NCBI GenBank assembly: GCA_964030785.1
Contig: OZ034968.1
Span: 43,648,186-43,712,185, forward strand
Source of the DNA: Siderastrea siderea
Lineage: Eukaryota > Cnidaria > Anthozoa > Scleractinia > Rhizangiidae
Direction: 5' to 3'
Length of the DNA stretch: 64,000 nt
This document shows positions 1 through 12,300 of this stretch, one piece after another; position 1 is the stretch's first letter; each line of letters starts with the position of its first letter. The translations under genes were made by a program, and so were the position numbers. The notes under the pieces were generated by a model. It was not told where the DNA came from. It saw only the letters and a list, made by a program, of their open reading frames with translations, and ran no database searches.

Positions 1-98
1 TTCCAAGGTTTGTTGAGGGCTTAATGAAGGACTAACTTACCTTGTAAACGAAACAGAAAGTATTTAATTACTTTGTTAAAAAAATAACAGACACTCAC

Positions 99-315
99 CT
101 GGAAATTAACTCTGGATCGGAGTCCGGCGACCCTGTAGATGAAAGCACGTGGGCAATTAGTATGACTAGCAAATACTGCTACGACCTAAAGGTTGCAAAA
201 AAAAAATGAATCAGACGCGATGCAACAAATTTATTAACTTACCATCGCTTCCAGATACAACAGCAGCATAGCTCCTTTTGCTCATTTTCTCCACTAAGAA
301 CACAACAGCACTCAT
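99..315 (-). CDS. Two 5' exons of an unidentified minus-strand gene (partial)
   Basis: A minus-strand ATG at 315 (or the in-frame ATG at 285) opens a frame that runs to position 243 and ends at a clean splice donor (GTAAGT, 242-237). The frame is picked up in phase by a 34-base exon at 132-99, which has a CTACAG acceptor and a GTGAGT donor. The predicted start reads MSKRSYAAVVSGSD, followed by a Ser/Asp-rich stretch (about 25 residues visible from the second ATG). The phase match across the intron supports a real gene or element gene whose remainder lies outside the window. No family is recognised. The next exon would be upstream of position 60 on this strand and I cannot place it. Confidence 0.45.
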
Positions 316-927
316 CCACGTTCGCACTGGCGAGACAATGAAATCTAAGCCTAGGCTTATCTGGGATGTCACTTTTTTGTCCTTTTTGGGGTCACACCCC
401 CTTGCTATCTATGAATCTTTCACCTAGTAATTATTGGTCGCCAAAGGTTCGTTGAGGTCGGATCAAAGATCATTTGCGCAAGCCGTTAGAAAATCCCCAT
501 AAACTGTTAAGCTCCAATTGAAGCTTAGCAGAAGAAAAAAATCAATCACTGCAGTGAGAAACGGGAAAAAATATCGGGAAAAGAAAAAATAGCTCTAAAT
601 AGTATTACTCAAACTAAAGCAAGCTCTCAGAAGAGGGGGGGGGGCAACCATCTCTATCTGCATCTGCAATGCGGATGGATACATTTTTTTTTCACGTTCG
701 TCCCTTAGAAAAATATTAACAGAAAAATTTTTAAAGAAACCAAGAAATGGCTTCTTTTCTCTTTGTAGAATCACTTGTTCTAGAAGCATTTTGTGATACT
801 AAGACACAACATGACGCGCAACGACTTTTTTCCCCTTGTTTTGAAAGGAATGTAGAAGTGGTGAATTTTTGGCAAGCATCTTTTGAGCCATTTTAAATTT
901 GTCATTTGGAAAAGATCTCGATTCTTA

Positions 928-956
928 ACTCCAACTCGAACTCGAACTCGAACTCG
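928..956. repeat. AACTCG hexanucleotide microsatellite
   Basis: About four to five copies of AACTCG directly precede an imperfect copy. A minus-strand open frame across it encodes alternating Arg-Val and is an artefact of the repeat. Confidence 0.9.
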
Positions 957-984
957 GGTCCAAACTCGAGGTCTCGGGATTCCC

Positions 985-985
985 G

Positions 986-1021
<36 letters not shown>
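985..1021. repeat. AAT trinucleotide microsatellite
   Basis: About twelve uninterrupted AAT units. They produce the apparent poly-Leu and poly-Tyr frames on the minus strand, which are not genes. Confidence 0.95.
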
Positions 1022-1296
1022 GCAATTAGATCCACACCACACCCTCAACCAGATTTGCTGAAGAATTGATTTGAAAGAATACTCAACTGTTGCCCCACAC
1101 AAACTACTGATTAGTAGGATAATGACTGACATAATTAACATGGCATTGTTTGTAACACAGTTGATGACGGTGACAGGAGAAATGCAAAGTGAAGAGAGCA
1201 GTGCAGAAGAGAACAACACAAGCACAAACCGTATAGCCACATCCCATACAGTCACGAGCTTTAGCCATACAGCCATTGCTCACACAACTGCCAGAA

Positions 1297-2891
1297 ATGC
1301 AGCAATCACCAGGCTGGACAACTGCAAGTGACTGTGCTGTCACAAATTACACAAGCACCACCCAAGCAGACCCAGCCAACCCAGATACTAACAATGAAGC
1401 TGTGGACAGCTCAGGCACCACAGGTCAGTAAGAAGGTATTACTGTTTTATGAAGGGAATTTGTCTTATGTTCATCTATGAGGACTCCTTTTGAGTATGAT
1501 GTAAGTTTTATTGTAGACAGTGAAGTGGTTTAGTTGTAATATTTACTCTTGGAACAATACAACAAGATATTGAGAGTAAATTTCGAATTTTACAGTGCAA
1601 AAAGTGTATAATTTGTGAATCATTACAGGCACCTTTGACTCCTGTGGAAGCATGCACATCTATAAAAAGTCGACATTATTAAATACCCCTTTGTTCTGAT
1701 CGTGGTTAGGTCAGATATCCATCCCAAGTTGAGATAGAGGTTCACTTTCTGGCAGTCAGCTTAAATATTTCGGGGTGTTTAACCCAGTTTAATTATAATG
1801 GTATCTTTCAAGCACCTTTTTTTATTTATGATTTTCTGGTCTGTTTCAGCAGTCACCAATGCAGTTTTGGACCTCAATGATTGTCCTACCCAGACAATTA
1901 TTTTGCACAGGGCTGTACTGAAGGACAGTATGATAGAGACGTTTAAAAATCCTGAAATTCTACGTGTAAATCTAGCTGTAACTTTCATCAGTAATAGTCG
2001 AAAAGAGGAAGAGGGGAAGGGTGCTGGTGTTTTCCGTGATCCATTGTCTACTTTTTGGAACCAGTTCTTTAACTCACTTTCTGTAGGAGCACAAGAGAAG
2101 GTTCCGGCCATAAGACATGATCACCAAAGGGGAGAATGGGAGGCAATAGCTAGAATTCTGGTGTATGGGTACATGAAAGAGAAGTATTTCCCCCTCTCTT
2201 TATCACGAGGTTTTGTTGTGTTGTGCCTGTTCGGTGAAGAGGGTATGGGCAGTGATTTTTTGTTGTCTGCTTTTCGCCTCTATATTTCAGAAGATGAGAG
2301 AGAAACTTTCCAGAAATGTCTTACAGACACATTCTTGCCAAATGATGATGACATTTTAGATTTTCTGTCTAGTTATAAGTGTTTTGATCCCCTTCAAAAG
2401 AAAACATCATGCAAATTGTGTCTGAACTTGCCCACCAGGAAATAGTCCAAAAACCGAGGTACATTATGAATTGCTGGACACCAACTGTTAAATCCTTGAT
2501 CACTTTTCCAGAGTTAACATCTGTCACAGCTTTAGAGAACCTGTATGAGGTTAAGAGGCCAACTGCCAAAAAGGTAATAAAATTAATCAAATCAGAGCCT
2601 GTAACTGAACAAGAACGTCAATGTTTGGATCATTTGCAGAAGTACATCAGGTCTTTGTCTGGAGAAACACTGTCATTGTTTGTTCAGTTTATTTCTGGTA
2701 GTAATGTCATTGCTTTTGACCGTATTGAGGTAGGATTTACAACCCTAGAGGGTGCTGCCCGTAGACTAATTGCACATACGTGTGGACCATTGTTGGAAAT
2801 CCCCTCAACATACCAGTCATATAATGAGCTCTCAGAGGAATTCAGCGAATTACTACAACAGAGAGATTCATGGCAATTCAACATTGTTTAA
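1297..2891 (+). pseudogene. HECT-domain-like protein, one intron, frameshifted
   Basis: An upstream exon (possible ATG at 1297, sequence rich in Thr/Gln/Asn) ends at a donor after 1423 (G|GTCAGTAAG). The acceptor at 1849 (TGTTTCAG) rejoins it in the correct phase, giving continuous coding from 1850. The body resembles the HECT E3 ligase fold. A GVFRDPLSTFW segment lies near the N-lobe start. The end has the C-lobe pattern, a Cys in TCGPLLEIP followed by a Tyr-Ser-Tyr-rich segment, about 20 residues before the stop. In HECT ligases that Cys receives ubiquitin. The reading frame must slip once near 2395-2408 (frame 1 to frame 3), which implies a 1-base deletion, a small sequencing error, or unrecognised processing. 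It converges with the integrase gene on the other strand. Multicopy element-associated HECT-like genes are my best guess, rather than a host E3 ligase. Confidence 0.6.
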
Positions 2892-3598
2892 TGTTATGTC
2901 CTAGAACTAAATCCTGTTAATGCCTGTTATGTGGACAGCCACACCTGAGCATGTTGTACATATAGTATGCTAAGTTGGGAGATTTCTTACAAACATAATT
3001 TATTTGAAATTTCTTAGACCTTGCATGTGATCAAACTGTCCTTAGGTGTATTCCTAAGATATGTTTACCAGTTTTACTCAGTTACGTAAGATTCGACATG
3101 TTCTGAAGAACTTTTTCCAATTTATTGCATGCATGTATGAATGATTGAGTACATTTTATGATGCATGTCTATATTTTGTGGGCTTAACTTAACTTAAAAA
3201 AGGTCTAGTTCAAATTCACAAGAGACATTATTTATGAGAATCTGAAAGGACATGATGTGAATTTGAAAAAAGAAACTGATGCAATGACTGAGTTGAGACA
3301 ACTTCTAATTTGCTCAAAACTCCATTGTGTTTTTGCAACAAGCCATTTCAACATGAGAACTATTTTGTACTTTGCACCAACAACATCAGTCAGTTGTTTG
3401 ACACTGTAGTGATAGCAGTGTTTAATAGATCATTAATTTGTGGTGAAACTGCAATACAAAATACTTGTTTGGTTACTGTTAACTCAACAAATAAAACTTT
3501 CAATGAGAATTGTTTCAGTGTTCTTTGATACTTCTATGTCACAATTCAGTGCGGGAAGGTTGTGATCCCTGGAGGGAAAAACAACAAGTTATACCACC
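2892..3598. other. 3' flank of the HECT-like gene
   Basis: AT-rich, no further supportable exon. It probably contains the 3' UTR, since a canonical AATAAA lies at 3490-3495. The small open frame at 3310-3528 overlaps that signal and looks non-coding. Confidence 0.5.
3490..3495 (+). terminator. AATAAA polyadenylation signal
   Basis: Canonical hexamer about 600 bases downstream of the HECT-like stop codon on the same strand. Use is inferred from position only. Confidence 0.4.
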
Positions 3599-4053
3599 TT
3601 ATTCATTCTGCAATTTAATTATGTGCTGATATAGAGTGAGAGCCTCTTTTACAGTACCAGGATAAACCCTGCCCTCAGTTTCCAAAACATATTCAAAATA
3701 CTCCTCATACAGACTGTCATCCACCTCTCCTTGGCAGTGCACTTCCATCTCCTTCGTCTGTTTTTCAGAAACAGAAATTGCACATTCTTCATGTGCATAA
3801 TATTCAGGTAGAAAATACATAACATCTGGTACCCCATGTATAGCACTGTATGCAGACTTGGAAATCTTGTGACTGTTCCAGTGGTCCCTGACTTTGTTCA
3901 GGTCAGGTTGAAGGAGCCGTGAAAAACAAAACCATAGACACTCCATATGAAGTGCATTTCCTACGTGAAGTAGCCCATAACCTACCATGTCCTTGAACAG
4001 GCTGATCCACCAATTAGACCTGTTTATCCTGTAAAAGGACCACCAACCTTCAA

Positions 4054-4144
4054 GAGTGTATACAATATGCGAGCCAGCGAGCCAGCGAGGCATGCGAGGC
4101 AGAAGTGCGAGGCATGCGAGGCATGAACGAAAACACGCGAGGCA
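4054..4144 (+). repeat. Left TIR of the MULE
   Basis: Begins GAGTGTATACAATA and continues with TGCGAGCCAGCGAGCC and repeats of GCGAGGCAT, ending near ACACGCGAGGCA. It aligns almost base for base with the reverse complement of 13236-13324. Confidence 0.9.
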
Positions 4145-4320
4145 TAAAAAAAAATAAAAAAATTGCTTACCCTGATAATTATAAAGCAGCAATGCCGAAC
4201 CGGCAGTATATTTGGACCGAAACTTTTTAGCGTCTAAAAACAATTATTTTTTGTACGACATAACAGTTTGTACGACATGTCAGTTTTATCAACTTGTAAT
4301 TATATCATCAGTTGGAATAC

Positions 4321-4745
4321 GGTGAAGGGCCTGGGTACAAGTTTAAAGTCACGCAATGCGCATTGCAACAATGGAACAAAATTCGCCATACTGGAAGGCT
4401 TCAGCTTTATGCGAGGCCATTCTCGTCCCCAGAGGCCGCGATTCTTCTGGTCTGAGCCAGGGCTCGAGACCTCTGGCCGCCTCCAAAACCGGAAGTCCAC
4501 GATTCATGGACTCACAGAACGAGTACTCTGCGCATGCTCAAAAATTGAGTGGCCAGAGCTCTCGATTCCTGGTGCAGACTGAAGGATCGCGGCCTCAGGG
4601 GACGAGGATGTATGCGAGGCATAATTACAGTCGTCACTTTTAATACTTTTAATACTGTGAAGGGCCTGGGTACAAGTTAGCAAAAACAACACGGTTAAAC
4701 AATGTTCTTTGCAACAATGGTACAAAATTCGCCAACGTGGAAGGC
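4321..4745 (+). repeat. Diverged direct repeat flanking a MITE
   Basis: GTGAAGGGCCTGGGTACAAG occurs at about 4321-4340 and again at about 4657-4676. Each copy is followed by a related segment containing TTGCAACAATGG and AAAATTCGCCA. The two copies look like an old duplication inside the MULE's non-coding left arm. Confidence 0.6.
4418..4610. mobile_element. 193-bp MITE with 10-bp target duplication
   Basis: Termini CATTCTCGTCCCCAGAGG and (reverse) CATCCTCGTCCCCTGAGG form TIRs of about 25 bp. The direct repeat TATGCGAGGC sits immediately outside both ends (4408-4417 and 4611-4620). The 9-10 bp duplication suggests a Mutator-type non-autonomous element nested in the MULE. Confidence 0.8.
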
Positions 4746-4968
4746 AAGAATGAAAATGATTATCCGCCCCCCACCCTCCCCTCCCAACGAGGCTCAAACA
4801 ACATCAGCGTGTTCTAAGAGAAATAGAGGGAATCTCAGCGAAGTTTTCGTTTCAAACATGTTTTAGGAACACCGGCTGTTTTAGAATGTGTTTAGTTAAA
4901 TCATCCGCAATACTGGTTTGTTGATCTGAGTCTTGTCTGAGTCATGACGTCACTTGCGCCCATCGCTA

Positions 4969-5015
4969 TTGATCGATTGATCAATCAATCAATCAGACAA
5001 TCAGTTAGTCAATCA
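4969..5015. repeat. Degenerate TCAA microsatellite
   Basis: A run of GATTGATCAATCAATCAATCAGACAATCAG-like tetranucleotides in the non-coding part of the MULE, about 290 bases beyond the transposase stop. Confidence 0.6.
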
Positions 5016-5304
5016 ACTATTAACCAGTTACACTGCAATTAATAACATTAAGTGTATAGGTTGTATGGGATGTTGATGATTTGGTCCTTTTTTTTTTTTT
5101 CAATTATTCAATTCCAATGGGGTAAACCTAACTTTAAGAAAAATTTTATACGATTAGCTTTTAAATAGCTGAAAGGCAAATATGCCAGGCATGTAGGGCA
5201 AAACCCTATAAACAACAGAGGAGTTATTTATTTTTTTTGCTACTGCAAGTTGCCAAGTAAAATTTTATTAAATGTAAAATATACATAAAGAAGTGCAAGT
5301 GGTA

Positions 5305-8133
5305 TCAATTAATATTAATCAAGGTTTTTTGTTCAGAAGTCAACTCAGGGTCGTAGATCAAACCAATTCCAGCTTTGAAAGGACAGAAATAAAATGTCCT
5401 TTTTATCCACGTCAAATTAAAAGTTCTGTAAGGACCCTCTGCACTGGCTTGGAGGTCACCCAATGAGATTGCAGTTTTGCAAGTTGCACACTTTGCCTCT
5501 TTGTGTGTTTTCTTGATTTCAATTTTGAAAACCTGATTGTCTGAGGTATATTTACTTAAATCTGTCAGAGGAACACGATCTGGAAAAGCATCAATAATTT
5601 TTGACCATTCAGCATTTGAGAACTGGCGTTTGTAAATCAATGAACATGATTGTTCAAAGTTGAAAACCTTATAGAAAAGCCAAACCAAATGGTGGCAAGT
5701 TTTTCTACATCCAGGGCTTGAACAAGAGGTGCTCTCCTTACATATTGCCACACTTTGCAAGTAACCCATAGTATCCAATATACGGAACTTAAATGAAGCC
5801 ATGTCACTTGTATAGTCAAGAATATCCATAGATACTCCTTCCACAGCCTTTTCAAAGAACTTCAGCTGTTTCTTTGTTGCAGAATCGTTTTCCCGGTTGG
5901 GTGGATTGGGTTATTGCTTGCTTTTTTTCTCTTGTCTGACCTATGACTGTCTCTTGTGTTGATTCTAAAGTCAAGCTGGGCAGTTTCAAAGCTCTCCACT
6001 GTGTCAGACTGTTCAAGTAAAGATTCTGCATTGGCTGCTATGTAATGGATTGCATCTGCAGATGCTTGTTGATCTTGAATGAGATTCTCTTGTTGTTGTG
6101 CAGCACGATCTACAACAGAGGGCCCACGTCCTACTGTTTTAAGGCCAATTTGTTGACGCTTAATTTCAGCAGCCTCTAATATTGCTGAAGAACACTCTGC
6201 AGTCACAACGTCAAGGAGTCTCTTGCGATAACCAGAAGCACTAATTGACTTGGCATTTGCCACTTCTGCTGATGATGCTGAACTTGAGGAGTCGGTCTTA
6301 CACCAACGCTGCCACCTTAGCCTTCTCCTCCACCACCACTGTTTGAAATTGGCCATTTTCTTTTTATCAGTAGCCTTGCCAGCAATAAGTTTATCCAAAG
6401 CTTTTTCAGCTACTTCTGCCTGGATGGAGGTTGGTGCATTCATTGCATCAGACATTAACTTTGAAAATTTTGTCTTGTCGGCTGCATCTTTGAAGTACTT
6501 CTGGTGGCGATGTATGTCCTGCTTAACATGGTAAGTATCTGAAATTGTTTTGTCCTTAACACTGTTACCTTTAGCCTTGCAAAGGCCACTCCAGAGAGCA
6601 CCACCCTCGTCACCCACGTATGCGTGGGCATCCAAGCCACACCCACTATAATCTTCCGGCTTATAGCCATGTTCTTCAGCAACGTTTGGCAAAATCTTGT
6701 TTACAGCGTTATCAAATGCCGAAACCATTCTTGCAACATTATCTGAATTTTCCCCAGGCTTTGGGGCAAACATGCTCACCAGCTTTACATTCCTTCGTAG
6801 AAGCGGATAGTATGTAGTCATTTCAACTTCTGAGTAAAGTTTTGCGTGGCTTTCACAGCCATCCAAGCTCACTGGCTCATGTATTATGCCCAGAGTTAAA
6901 AGTGCTGCAAGATGAATTTTCGCCTCTGAAGAAAGAATGACAAAGTCATCACCAACCTCAAGAATCAAATTGTTATCTAAGCCGCACTTAGCAAAGTCCT
7001 CTTTTAAAACACGGACAGCTTCAATATCTGATCCTCCTGGCCTTGTGGTTTGTTGTACTTTACTTTGGAGGTATTGAAGGTGCCTTCTGTTACTATACTG
7101 CATAGCAACATCACTGACCTCTTGTCCACTCTTGCCACTTAAAAGGGCCTCTCTTACTGTCTCCAATTGCAGCTGGCCTGGTGTAATGGTAGGACGAACA
7201 CGTACAACATCTTCAACATGTCCTTTGTCAGGCTTTCTCTCTCGTACCCTTGGTTGACAAGTGTGAACACCAATGTAAATAACTTTCATTTGGCTGTGGC
7301 ACCTGTCATTCTCCACATATTTGCGGGCAGAACACTTGATTTCAGAGGCTATTGCGTAGCAATGAGAACAGGTCTTCTTCTTTGTAAAGTCAACTTTATT
7401 GGTTGCTTTGTTGATCTTCTTAAAAGAACAGGAAGGATTTGGACATTCCATGGAGCCACGACAGTGCTGCAAAGTACGTCTTCCTCCCTTGCAAAACCCT
7501 TTCCTGTTACATGGTTGAGCACGATCCCAGTTCCAGTCATTTGCAACCGCTGAGAGAGGATCATTCTCGTCATACTCGACTTCAAATTTAGCTGGACCAT
7601 TAGGCATCGGTGGAACTTTTTGAACACTAATATTGTCCATTTCATCGATCTCCTCCTGGTTCAGGTATGTTCTATTACCTTTCTGTATAAGTATACCCTC
7701 CCTAGAAAAGATGAAAAGGTACATCATATTAATTGAAAATTTCTGTGTACCTAAAACAACAATTACCAAGTAAGTATATTGTGTCACATACTCACATTAT
7801 AATAATTATAAACCGAATATGAAATTGCATGTGTATGGTGCTATATAATCTAACTAATTCTCTGTATGCAATGCATACCTATGCTAGTAAATTTTGCAAT
7901 GCAAAAGAAAGCTCAATTCCATGCTGCCCTGTTAAATGGCATGAAACGGTTAAGGTACCTGCCCCTTGCAAATTTGGTGCATTTTTGACAATACTAAAGA
8001 AGGGATATTTACACTCAAAAGTCTTCAAACCTTTCACATAAATTCACTGTTAGCTGGTAAACGAGTTGCTAACAGTTTTGTGATATCATGACACCTTCAA
8101 GAGCTTAAAGTCACTCGTGTCCACTGCGGCCAT
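5305..8133 (-). pseudogene. MULE transposase, 3 exons, one frameshift
   Basis: Proposed exon 1 starts at an ATG in good context (8133, MAAVDTSDFKLLK, to 8095). Exon 2 is 35 bases (7993-7959), and exon 3 begins at 7701 after a strong CTTTTCTAG acceptor. Phases agree throughout. The protein (about 820 residues if the shift is ignored) has a Cys/His zinc module near residue 100 of the GCM/WRKY or FLYWCH kind (CNRKGFC, CPNPSC, CSHCYA, then GVHTC). The DDE-like core contains SLDGCESH, SGCGLDAHAYVGDE and a DTYHVKQDIHRH segment that matches the MULE C-H-H region. The C-terminus has a SWIM-like CSSPGCRKTCHH and a further CATC...CP zinc module. The frame slips once at about 5896-5906, consistent with a 1-base deletion. 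The exon 1 donor (AAG|GTGTCA) is weak, so the 5' end is less certain. Confidence 0.75.
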
Positions 8134-8639
8134 TTTTGATGAATTTCCGCTGATTACATGGTCTGCAGACCTCAAAACCTTTGTTTGTTTATGCGTTGCT
8201 AGGGATGTACTCGCCCCAGACTTCCAGTTTGTCAAATGTTGCCTTTTAAGAACTAGGGACAAATCTCAAATCAAATATGGCGTCTACGAACACAAACAGT
8301 GCTCGAACGATCAAGACAACCTCGGAAAGCAGCTACTAGGAAGAAAATATCGCCAAGGAAAACTAATAAATGGATGAATAGCCTAACAACCCACCCTGCC
8401 CTCGCTCAGCAATGCCCTTGACTTCTGGTAAATGTGCAAATTTTTGCTTCGCTGTTCTCATCTTCTCGTGCGTATTTTGTCCCAAAATCGATATTTCTTC
8501 AAAATAGGAGTATTAACAAACATGATAAGAGGAAAATTGGGGAAAATAAAAATGCAAAATTTTGCCGGTGCAGATACCTTACAGTCAAAATACTCAGCCC
8601 GTGGTGCCGGGCATTTAATAGTAATTTTGAATTAGCCAT

Positions 8640-9024
8640 GTTCGAAACGAGCGGGGGACTGGGTACGAATATTCAATATCGATTGAATTGAAAAATTGGA
8701 CCTGTTATCTGAAAGAGCATCCAAAAATTAGTAACTTAACCAAATTTGAGAGTTATTGGTTTAAACGCAAAGGTACGGTTCACCTTTAAAATCGTTAAAA
8801 TAAGAGAGCTTAGTATGGATTGGAGGGACAGCTGTCCCTCCAATCCATACTAAGCTCTCTTATTTTAGCGATTTCTAAAAGTGAACCATACCTATGCGTT
8901 TAAACCAATAGCAATCAAATTTTGTAAATAAACTAATTTTTGGATGCTCTTTCAGATGACAGGGTTCATTTTTCAATTTAATCAATTTTTAAAATTCGTA
9001 CCCAGTCCCCTGCTCGTTTAGAAC
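8640..9024. mobile_element. 385-bp foldback MITE (near-perfect palindrome)
   Basis: Two arms of about 192 bp are reverse complements with roughly 10-15% mismatch and almost no spacer. The centre is GGGACAG|CTGTCCC at 8831/8832. The outer ends read GAGCGGGGGACTGGGTACG and its complement. AATTAG lies just outside both ends and could be a target duplication. It occupies the intergenic space between the two MULE genes. Confidence 0.85.
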
Positions 9025-9311
9025 AAATTAGGGTGAACGGAATGCAGTATTTGTTTCAAACATCAACAATTAGTTTGAATATTGTAGATCATCCAACCGT
9101 GAACACATAAAAAATAGACTAATTTGACTGGTCTATATTTGATGTGTTCACATGTTCATGTTTGGATGAATTACAATAAATTTGGATGTTAAAAACAATT
9201 ATGTGTTCTGTTTTTGCCATTAATCAAAACTACTGTTGAATGCTAGGCTGCAAGGGCTGAATATTTTGACTGTGATAAACAAAGAAATAGCACTTTAACT
9301 TCTAGTCTAAC

Positions 9312-12300
9312 TCACTCGACATCAAAAAGAGCTCTTTTGGTACATTCCTTTTCCTCTTCTTTGATTTTGTCAACCTTGGTCTTTTTGGTTGGTCTGTTCT
9401 CTGTTGAACTCAAGCCTCCCAAGCTACATGCCAAGTCATCAGGTATATCCCCCTATCAAATAGTGAAGAATAAACATATTATGAAAATTATATTTCCTTC
9501 ATTGAGGGAGGGGGAAACATACAGGTATGACTCTTCAATCCTACCCCCCCCCCCCCCTCCCCCTTAAATGGTTCAATCATTCAGTTCTGGATGAAACTCT
9601 ATTGCTTGAAGGCCTACTTACTGAAACTTTACTTTGTCGTTTACGCTTTCCTGCTCTTGCTTTCATTTTCCTGTATCTTTCCATAGAAATTTCATCATCA
9701 GAGCTCACTACAGAAACTGTAACCTTTCCTTGCCGGTTACGAGGCTTGCTTGCCCTTGAGGTTTCATCATCACTGGAACTCACTATTACAACATCTGGAG
9801 AACCCTATGTGAAGGAAGCAAACGAAAAATGTAACTAGCATAAAATAAAATACATCTCAAAAAGTTATGGTCCTATGAAGAGGAAATAATAACTATTTGT
9901 TTTGTACGCAAACTTTTCTTTAAATGAAATGATAGAAGAATAAGTGTTTTGTCAGCCTACTTAGCACAAGTAAAATGGGTAAGTAGTTTTATCACCTTCT
10001 ACGTAATAGATGTAACTAAGACTTCTTAATTCTTAAAATTGCGTACCTTTCTTGCAGTATCAAATGAGCCAACATTCACTTTGATGTCATTGGTGGAGCC
10101 ATAATCTAGCTCCATGTCACTTGGCAAGTCACCCAGAGCCCCACAATCAGCAACTCCTTTTACATCATCTACCAACTCAACTTTGACTGAGGCTGGTTTG
10201 TTGGACATCGATGATTTCTCAAGCTGACAAAAGGGGTTAAGAATGATTGCTCAAATTAAAAAAAGCCTATTTCAAATAGTTTCAGTTAGAATGGACACTA
10301 CAGCTAACAGTCACATGGACAAAATAACAGCTTGCTGGAGAGCAAGCTACGCGCTGGGACATTCAAAACTAAGAAACTTCAACCAGTCATGCTTGACTTT
10401 TCTTTGGATGTTTTTTGGATGACCTCCTAGGGGGCAGCTTGCCCTCCAGTAAGGTGTTATTTTGTACCATGTGACCATTAGCTGCAAAGAGCCCACTGTC
10501 CTTATTTGACATACACATTTTACATATTGTGTGGTTTTAGTGAGCCTCCCTTTAGAGGGTTGATTGGAAATTCCAGAAAAGAGAAAAGAAATGGAATTGT
10601 AAGAAGATAGGAGGGGCTGAAAGCAATAGACCCTCAGTGGGGGGTGGGGGTGGGGATATGGATATTTCCTGGAAGAACAAGTAACATTATCATAACAGAA
10701 AAACACTTACCTTAATAAGGTTTCCCTTGAAAATGCCTACACCTGGATTATATTCTTCTGGGCCATCATGGTGAAACTGAGGTGCGTTGCGATGTTTCTC
10801 AGTATCTGACAATAATATGCAAACTCCCATTTTAATAATTATTAACATGGCAACTGTCAAAAATAATGTCAAATGCAAAGAATTGCATGGTGTCATTGGC
10901 GTTGTTTTGCACTGTACTAATTCATGGTGTTTTATACCATTAAAAGTTACCTTATTGCACCTGGCATTAGTGACCTTGAAAGTACTTTGTTTAGGATGGC
11001 AAAATATGAATTTCTTAGGACTGATTGTTTAACCAAATTATGGATATGATCTATCTTTGACCTTCAAGATTATTTACCTTTAAGCATTTAACCTAGCAAC
11101 AAATTCATCACTTACTTGTTGCTTTGGATGTTTGGCTAGCATCATCTTTGGGCTGTAGAAGCATGTAGTGGTCACCAGTGTATGACAAGTAGATTTTAGT
11201 AACTGTTTGGCCAGATGGGTTACTCACAACCTCTGTTCTCTAAGAGAGATTATCAAAAGATCAAGGCTAAAGGAAGAGCACAATACTAGCGATCTTATGC
11301 TGAGTATAGAAAAATAAATGCAGATTCAATTTTTAATTTAGACAGGTTTGATTCTTAACAGAATATAAAATGACTTACCCCTTCCCAATCGATAATGTGC
11401 ATCTCCAATGCAAATAATGCTGCTGCAGAGAGAATGACAGTGTGTGTTGTCATTTCATTGCGCAGAGCTTCCACTGCCTGAAGCCATGATGACGGCCTCT
11501 TCCCAAGCCTTGGGAAGTCTGCATTTGATAAGTATTGAAATAAATCCTTTTCTTCTATTTCACCATCCTACAAGTGTGAATTAGAAACATTTCAATGAAC
11601 AAGATACCTTCAGCTCAGTGCATGTAGTTGACTTTTCGGTGTTTATGTTGTGGTTAAATTTATCTTTGGTTAAAAAATTTTAAAACTTGTTTGATTTTTT
11701 TTTTGATTGGGACTGGTCACACACATGCCCCACCTCAAAGTACTTTACTGCCACTACAAGAAAAATTATCGACTCAGAGAGGGAACTGAGTCAAGGAGAG
11801 TGGTGCTGCCCCTGCTTCCAATGTCACTAGCCAATAAGGAAAAGTACATGCATTCAGAATTAAAATAATCAGAAACAAAACTAAAACTGGATTAAAAGTT
11901 TTTTAACCCAAATATGAATTTTAACCACAACATAATTTGTTCAGGAGAGCACGTCTCATGACATATCAATGCCTTATACTTTCAACAGGAATGAGTGACA
12001 GCTGTCAAAATGACTTCCAAGTAAAAAAGCATTTTTTACACATGCTTTGTACAGAAAGGGAACAAGTTTTCAGTCGCATCAGGTCGCTTTCACTCTAACA
12101 TTTATTTGGATGTTCTTGCCAAATTAAAAGTTGAGTTTTTTTATTTGGAATTCATTGTCATTGCTGCAACATCATTATATATCTAGAAGGTTATGTGATT
12201 TTCATCACTGAAGACCAATTATTAGTAAAGCAAGGAGACAAGTTGCAAAGGGTTTATACATGGCTTGTAATAAGGGCCAAAAATTGGATGATGGTGCATG

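Larger units (their letters stand above)
351..1296. other. Intergenic stretch with microsatellites
   Basis: No supportable gene. The stretch holds a G-run (636-644), a hexanucleotide microsatellite and an AAT microsatellite (listed separately), and short open frames without splice support. Confidence 0.5.

Noticed and set aside
780..1276. Poly-Leu and poly-Tyr minus-strand proteins
   Set aside because: Products of the AAT and AACTCG microsatellites.
1798..1850. ATG at 1798 as the start of the HECT-like protein with a signal peptide-like MVSFKHLFLFMIFW
   Set aside because: This segment is intron sequence: TGTTTCAG at 1842-1849 is an acceptor and the upstream exon joins in phase.
3599..4243. 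A single 214-codon minus-strand protein starting at 4243
   Set aside because: It joins MULE-internal and TIR sequence to the integrase C-terminus; the true gene continues from 13325 after removing the insertion.
9337..9838. Plus-strand proteins over 9337-9838
   Set aside because: Antisense shadows of OTU exons 7 and 8 on the minus strand and of the poly-C tract.
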